A stretch of 64,000 nt of DNA from NCBI GenBank assembly GCA_028710485.1, contig JAQTTZ010000004.1:31748-95747 (forward strand), given 5' to 3'. The notes under the pieces were generated by a model that saw nothing but the letters and a program-made list of their open reading frames with translations, had not been told where the DNA came from and ran no database searches. The position numbers and the translations under genes are program-made. This document shows, piece after piece, positions 62,102-64,000 of this stretch (its first letter is position 1; every line of letters starts with the position of its first letter). Source of the stretch: Bacteriovorax sp. (GTDB taxonomy: Bacteria > Bdellovibrionota > Bacteriovoracia > Bacteriovoracales > Bacteriovoracaceae).

Positions 62102-62663
62102 TCAACCATTGCTAAAAATGCCGGCATAAAGTTTTTGCGAACTTTTATCACAATTTTCATGCCTTTTTTTTAGGTTTTTTTCCTCTTCATATCCTTTGTC
62201 ACAAAGCTCACTAATAAAAACGTCATCAACGCCTTTGTTTTCGTAATAATTTACAAAGCCTGCCAAATATCCAGTGCGATCTTCTCTGAGTGAGCAATGA
62301 AAAAAGATTTTTACGATTATTATTTTCTGCGTTTTCTGTAATTTTTAAGGCAACAATTTTCATCTCACAAATTGGCTTAATATCTGTAACATCTTTCCAT
62401 GAAAATCTAGAAGATTAACAGATTGTTAACTCACACCTTTTTCCTCCAGCAGACTTATTTTTTTCAACTTCACCGTTCGTATCAATTTTAAAAATAAGAA
62501 AATCAGTCACGCCCAAACGAATTAACGTTTCAATATCAGCACAATTTATCAATGCCATCCCGCGGATAACATATTCTGTAACGAGATGAGAATTAGGAAT
62601 TCCGGTTGCAAGATAAGTGGAAGACATCGTTGAAACTAGTTTCGCGAGAACATTGGAAAACAC
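62102..62663 (-). pseudogene. Frameshifted Cys-dependent (PTP/DSP-like) phosphatase
   Basis: Reverse-strand fragments in different frames together read as one phosphatase. From a GTG at 62663, 82 residues run in frame and include VIRGMALINCADIETLIRLG and VTDFLIFKIDTNGEVEK. The frame is then lost in an A-run, and the next piece continues ISLLEEKGVS. A third frame gives FSWKDVTDIKPICEMKIVA, and after another shift comes IVKIFFHCSLREDRTGYLAG (around 62270-62315), then YYENKGVDDVFISELC and a stop at 62102. HCSLREDRTG is the H-C-x5-R-T active-site loop. At least three frame changes over about 560 bp argue for decay, barring sequencing error. Confidence 0.75.
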
Positions 62664-62775
62664 TAATAAATTTTTTTAAAAAATAAAACATATGGCTCCG
62701 ATAATCGATACTAAAATATTTTAGCAGAATATCGGAGAGCATTTTTCATTGGAAGACTTGTAAACTTTTTAGACA

Positions 62776-63351
62776 TTAATTTTTGATATTAAGTGTGATT
62801 GAAATCACTCGGTCGCCCTTAGAGAGCTTTGGAAGAACATCCAATCCTTCTACGACTTGTCCGAAAATGGTATTCTTTCCATCTAGGTGAGAAAGAGTGG
62901 TTAGGCATATGTAGAATTGAGAATCAGCAGAGTTTTTATCCGTTCCTCTGGCCATCGCAATTGTACCTTTAATATGTTGAAGTTCATTAAATTCAGCTTT
63001 TAATTTTGTACCACTTCCACCGACACCAGTTCCTGTAGGGTCACCAGTCTGAATAATGAAATTAGGAATCGCTCTGTGAAAAACTAATCCATCGTAAAAT
63101 TTATTCTGAATCAACTCCATAATACGAGCCGAAGTTTGAGGAGCCGCTTTGGTGTAGAAACGAAATACGATATCACCATGAACAGTCTTAATAGTTGCAG
63201 AAGTTGTAGACAACCCACCAATGTCAGTTTGAAGTTTATCCACTTCTATTTTTCCGTTAATACCAGCAAGTAAAGCAGAGCTTGTTTTCTTGAACTCACA
63301 CGAGCTAAAAAAGAGCATGGAGAAAAGTGATAAAAGGCTTAAAATATTCAT
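62776..63351 (-). CDS. Cyclophilin-type peptidyl-prolyl isomerase, lipoprotein
   Basis: A 191-residue exported isomerase that speeds folding at proline bonds. A lipoprotein signal ends FFSSC (Cys 18), so it is membrane-anchored. The cyclophilin core is clear: IVFRFYTKAAPQTSARIMEL, then FHRAIPNFIIQTGDPTGTG with the catalytic Arg and Phe, then AMARGTDKNSADSQFYICL and GQVVEGLDVL. The linker after the lipobox is about 40 residues. It stands alone, on the opposite strand to the rRNA operon. Confidence 0.92.
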   Translation of the reverse strand: MNILSLLSLFSMLFFSSCEFKKTSSALLAGINGKIEVDKLQTDIGGLSTTSATIKTVHGDIVFRFYTKAAPQTSARIMELIQNKFYDGLVFHRAIPNFIIQTGDPTGTGVGGSGTKLKAEFNELQHIKGTIAMARGTDKNSADSQFYICLTTLSHLDGKNTIFGQVVEGLDVLPKLSKGDRVISITLNIKN

Positions 63352-63447
63352 GCGACTACTTGATATAAATAATTGTTATTAAACAAATTATAACTCAGAA
63401 AGGTATATCAAAAAAATTTTTTTTTATTAATATAATGAAAAATAGTG

Positions 63448-63476
63448 TTGACATACTAACCATGGTTGATTAAATT
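63448..63476 (+). promoter_or_regulatory. rRNA operon promoter
   Basis: A consensus TTGACA is followed after 17 nt by TAAATT, about 65 nt before tRNA-Ala. It is the strongest sigma-70-type match in the window and is oriented towards the tRNA and 16S genes. Confidence 0.7.
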
Positions 63477-63540
63477 CCTCTTCACCAAAGAAATGAAAAC
63501 TGATGCGAAACACGAATTCATATAGAAATATAAGATATTA

Positions 63541-63616
63541 GGGCGTGTAGCTCAGCTGGGAGAGCACCTGCCTTGCACGCAGGGGGTCGCAGGTTCGATC
63601 CCTGTCATGTCCACCA
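63541..63616 (+). tRNA. tRNA-Ala (anticodon TGC)
   Basis: A 76-nt cloverleaf. The acceptor stem GGGCGTG pairs with CATGTCC (two G-U pairs), the discriminator is A, and CCA is encoded. The anticodon stem CCTGC / GCAGG encloses CTTGCAC, so the anticodon is TGC. The T-loop TTCGATC is standard. It lies about 270 nt upstream of the 16S gene, not in the 16S-23S spacer where tRNA-Ala usually sits. Confidence 0.97.
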
Positions 63617-63638
63617 GTTTCCTTTTTAGGTATTAGCA

Positions 63639-63650
63639 GTTCTTTAAAAA
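63639..63650 (+). promoter_or_regulatory. boxA-like antitermination site
   Basis: GTTCTTTAAAA matches the boxA core (GYTCTTTAAMA) that loads Nus factors on rRNA leaders. It lies 23 nt after the tRNA, in the leader of 16S, where such a site is expected. Confidence 0.6.
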
Positions 63651-63671
63651 TTAAATAAAGTTAAAAGATTT

Positions 63672-63687
63672 GAAGCCGCAAGGCTTC
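63672..63687 (+). other. rRNA leader hairpin
   Basis: GAAGCC-GCAA-GGCTTC is a 6-bp stem closed by a GNRA tetraloop, 20 nt after boxA. It may act in Nus-factor binding or in processing of the precursor. Confidence 0.6.
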
Positions 63688-63889
63688 GATTCAAGATGAG
63701 AAAGGTTCCAAACAAAAAAACAATCTGACGTAAGTATTCTGTCACGCCTGTCAAAAGGCTACATTTCAAAAAGTTGGTGATAAAAGTCAGAGTTGATCAA
63801 CGTGAGTTGATTCAATCAAAGAATACAAAAACATCCGTATAGTAGTTCGTCACTTTTAATTAATTTTAAATTTAGAATTTTATATTGAA

Positions 63890-64000
<111 letters not shown>

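Noticed and set aside
62415..62663. Intact 82-residue hypothetical gene
   Set aside because: Its sequence continues as a phosphatase in other frames, so it is a fragment of a pseudogene.

Overview
The window is AT-rich bacterial chromosome. It is densely packed, on both strands, and free of insertion sequences, phage genes and CRISPR arrays. Several traits point to a predatory or related member of the Bdellovibrionota, most likely the Bacteriovoracales: paired flagellins, a Flp/Tad pilus cluster with many prepilin-like proteins, many small secreted proteins, and a respiratory chain with a b6f-like split cytochrome b and an octahaem cytochrome. This placement is inference. The first 111 bases of a 16S rRNA gene at the right edge could settle it.

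Layout. 1-3.3 kb: a GNAT-type acetyltransferase and two flagellin genes, the first behind a clear sigma-28 promoter. 3.3-6.6 kb: 51-bp repeats, an NAD-dependent sugar epimerase/reductase-like gene and two unrecognised genes. 6.57-6.76 kb: a strongly base-paired RNA candidate with no coding content. 6.97-14.9 kb: a Tad pilus operon made of a Flp pilin, four further prepilin-like proteins, an A24 prepilin peptidase, CpaB, a CpaC secretin, a single polypeptide joining a CpaE-type ATPase to a CpaF ATPase, and one TadB-like membrane protein. 14.9-17.9 kb: a secreted YD-repeat protein and three very small secreted proteins, two of which are paralogues. 18-27 kb: a response regulator, Lon, GlmU, GlmS and a UvrD/PcrA helicase. 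27-30.5 kb: an ArsS-like radical SAM operon with a fused two-domain transferase and a metallophosphoesterase. 30.6-45.6 kb: mixed housekeeping and unknown genes (FAD oxidoreductase, ClC channel, winged-helix regulator, AsmA, MtnA, Ppx/GppA, a cyclic-nucleotide-binding-like protein, a lone FliG-like domain, thiolase, HEAT repeats).

45.7-61.9 kb is a respiratory region. It encodes a Rieske protein, cytochrome b in two pieces, an octahaem cytochrome c, an extra oxidase subunit III and a DUF420 protein. After a reverse-strand pair for tryptophan breakdown (tryptophan 2,3-dioxygenase and a kynureninase-like enzyme) come a CtaA-CtaB fusion for haem A synthesis, oxidase subunits II, I and III, a dihaem cytochrome c lipoprotein, a SCO copper chaperone and subunit IV. 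Together these describe quinol to cytochrome c to oxygen electron flow plus the assembly factors for the oxidase.

The right end holds a hairpin related to the 51-bp repeats, a frameshifted pseudogene of a Cys-dependent phosphatase that still carries HCSLREDRTG, a cyclophilin lipoprotein, and the start of an rRNA operon in which tRNA-Ala(TGC) lies upstream of 16S. The most novel-looking items are the CpaE-CpaF fusion with its prepilin set, the structured RNA just upstream of it, the paralogous secreted micro-proteins, and the dispersed hairpin repeat.
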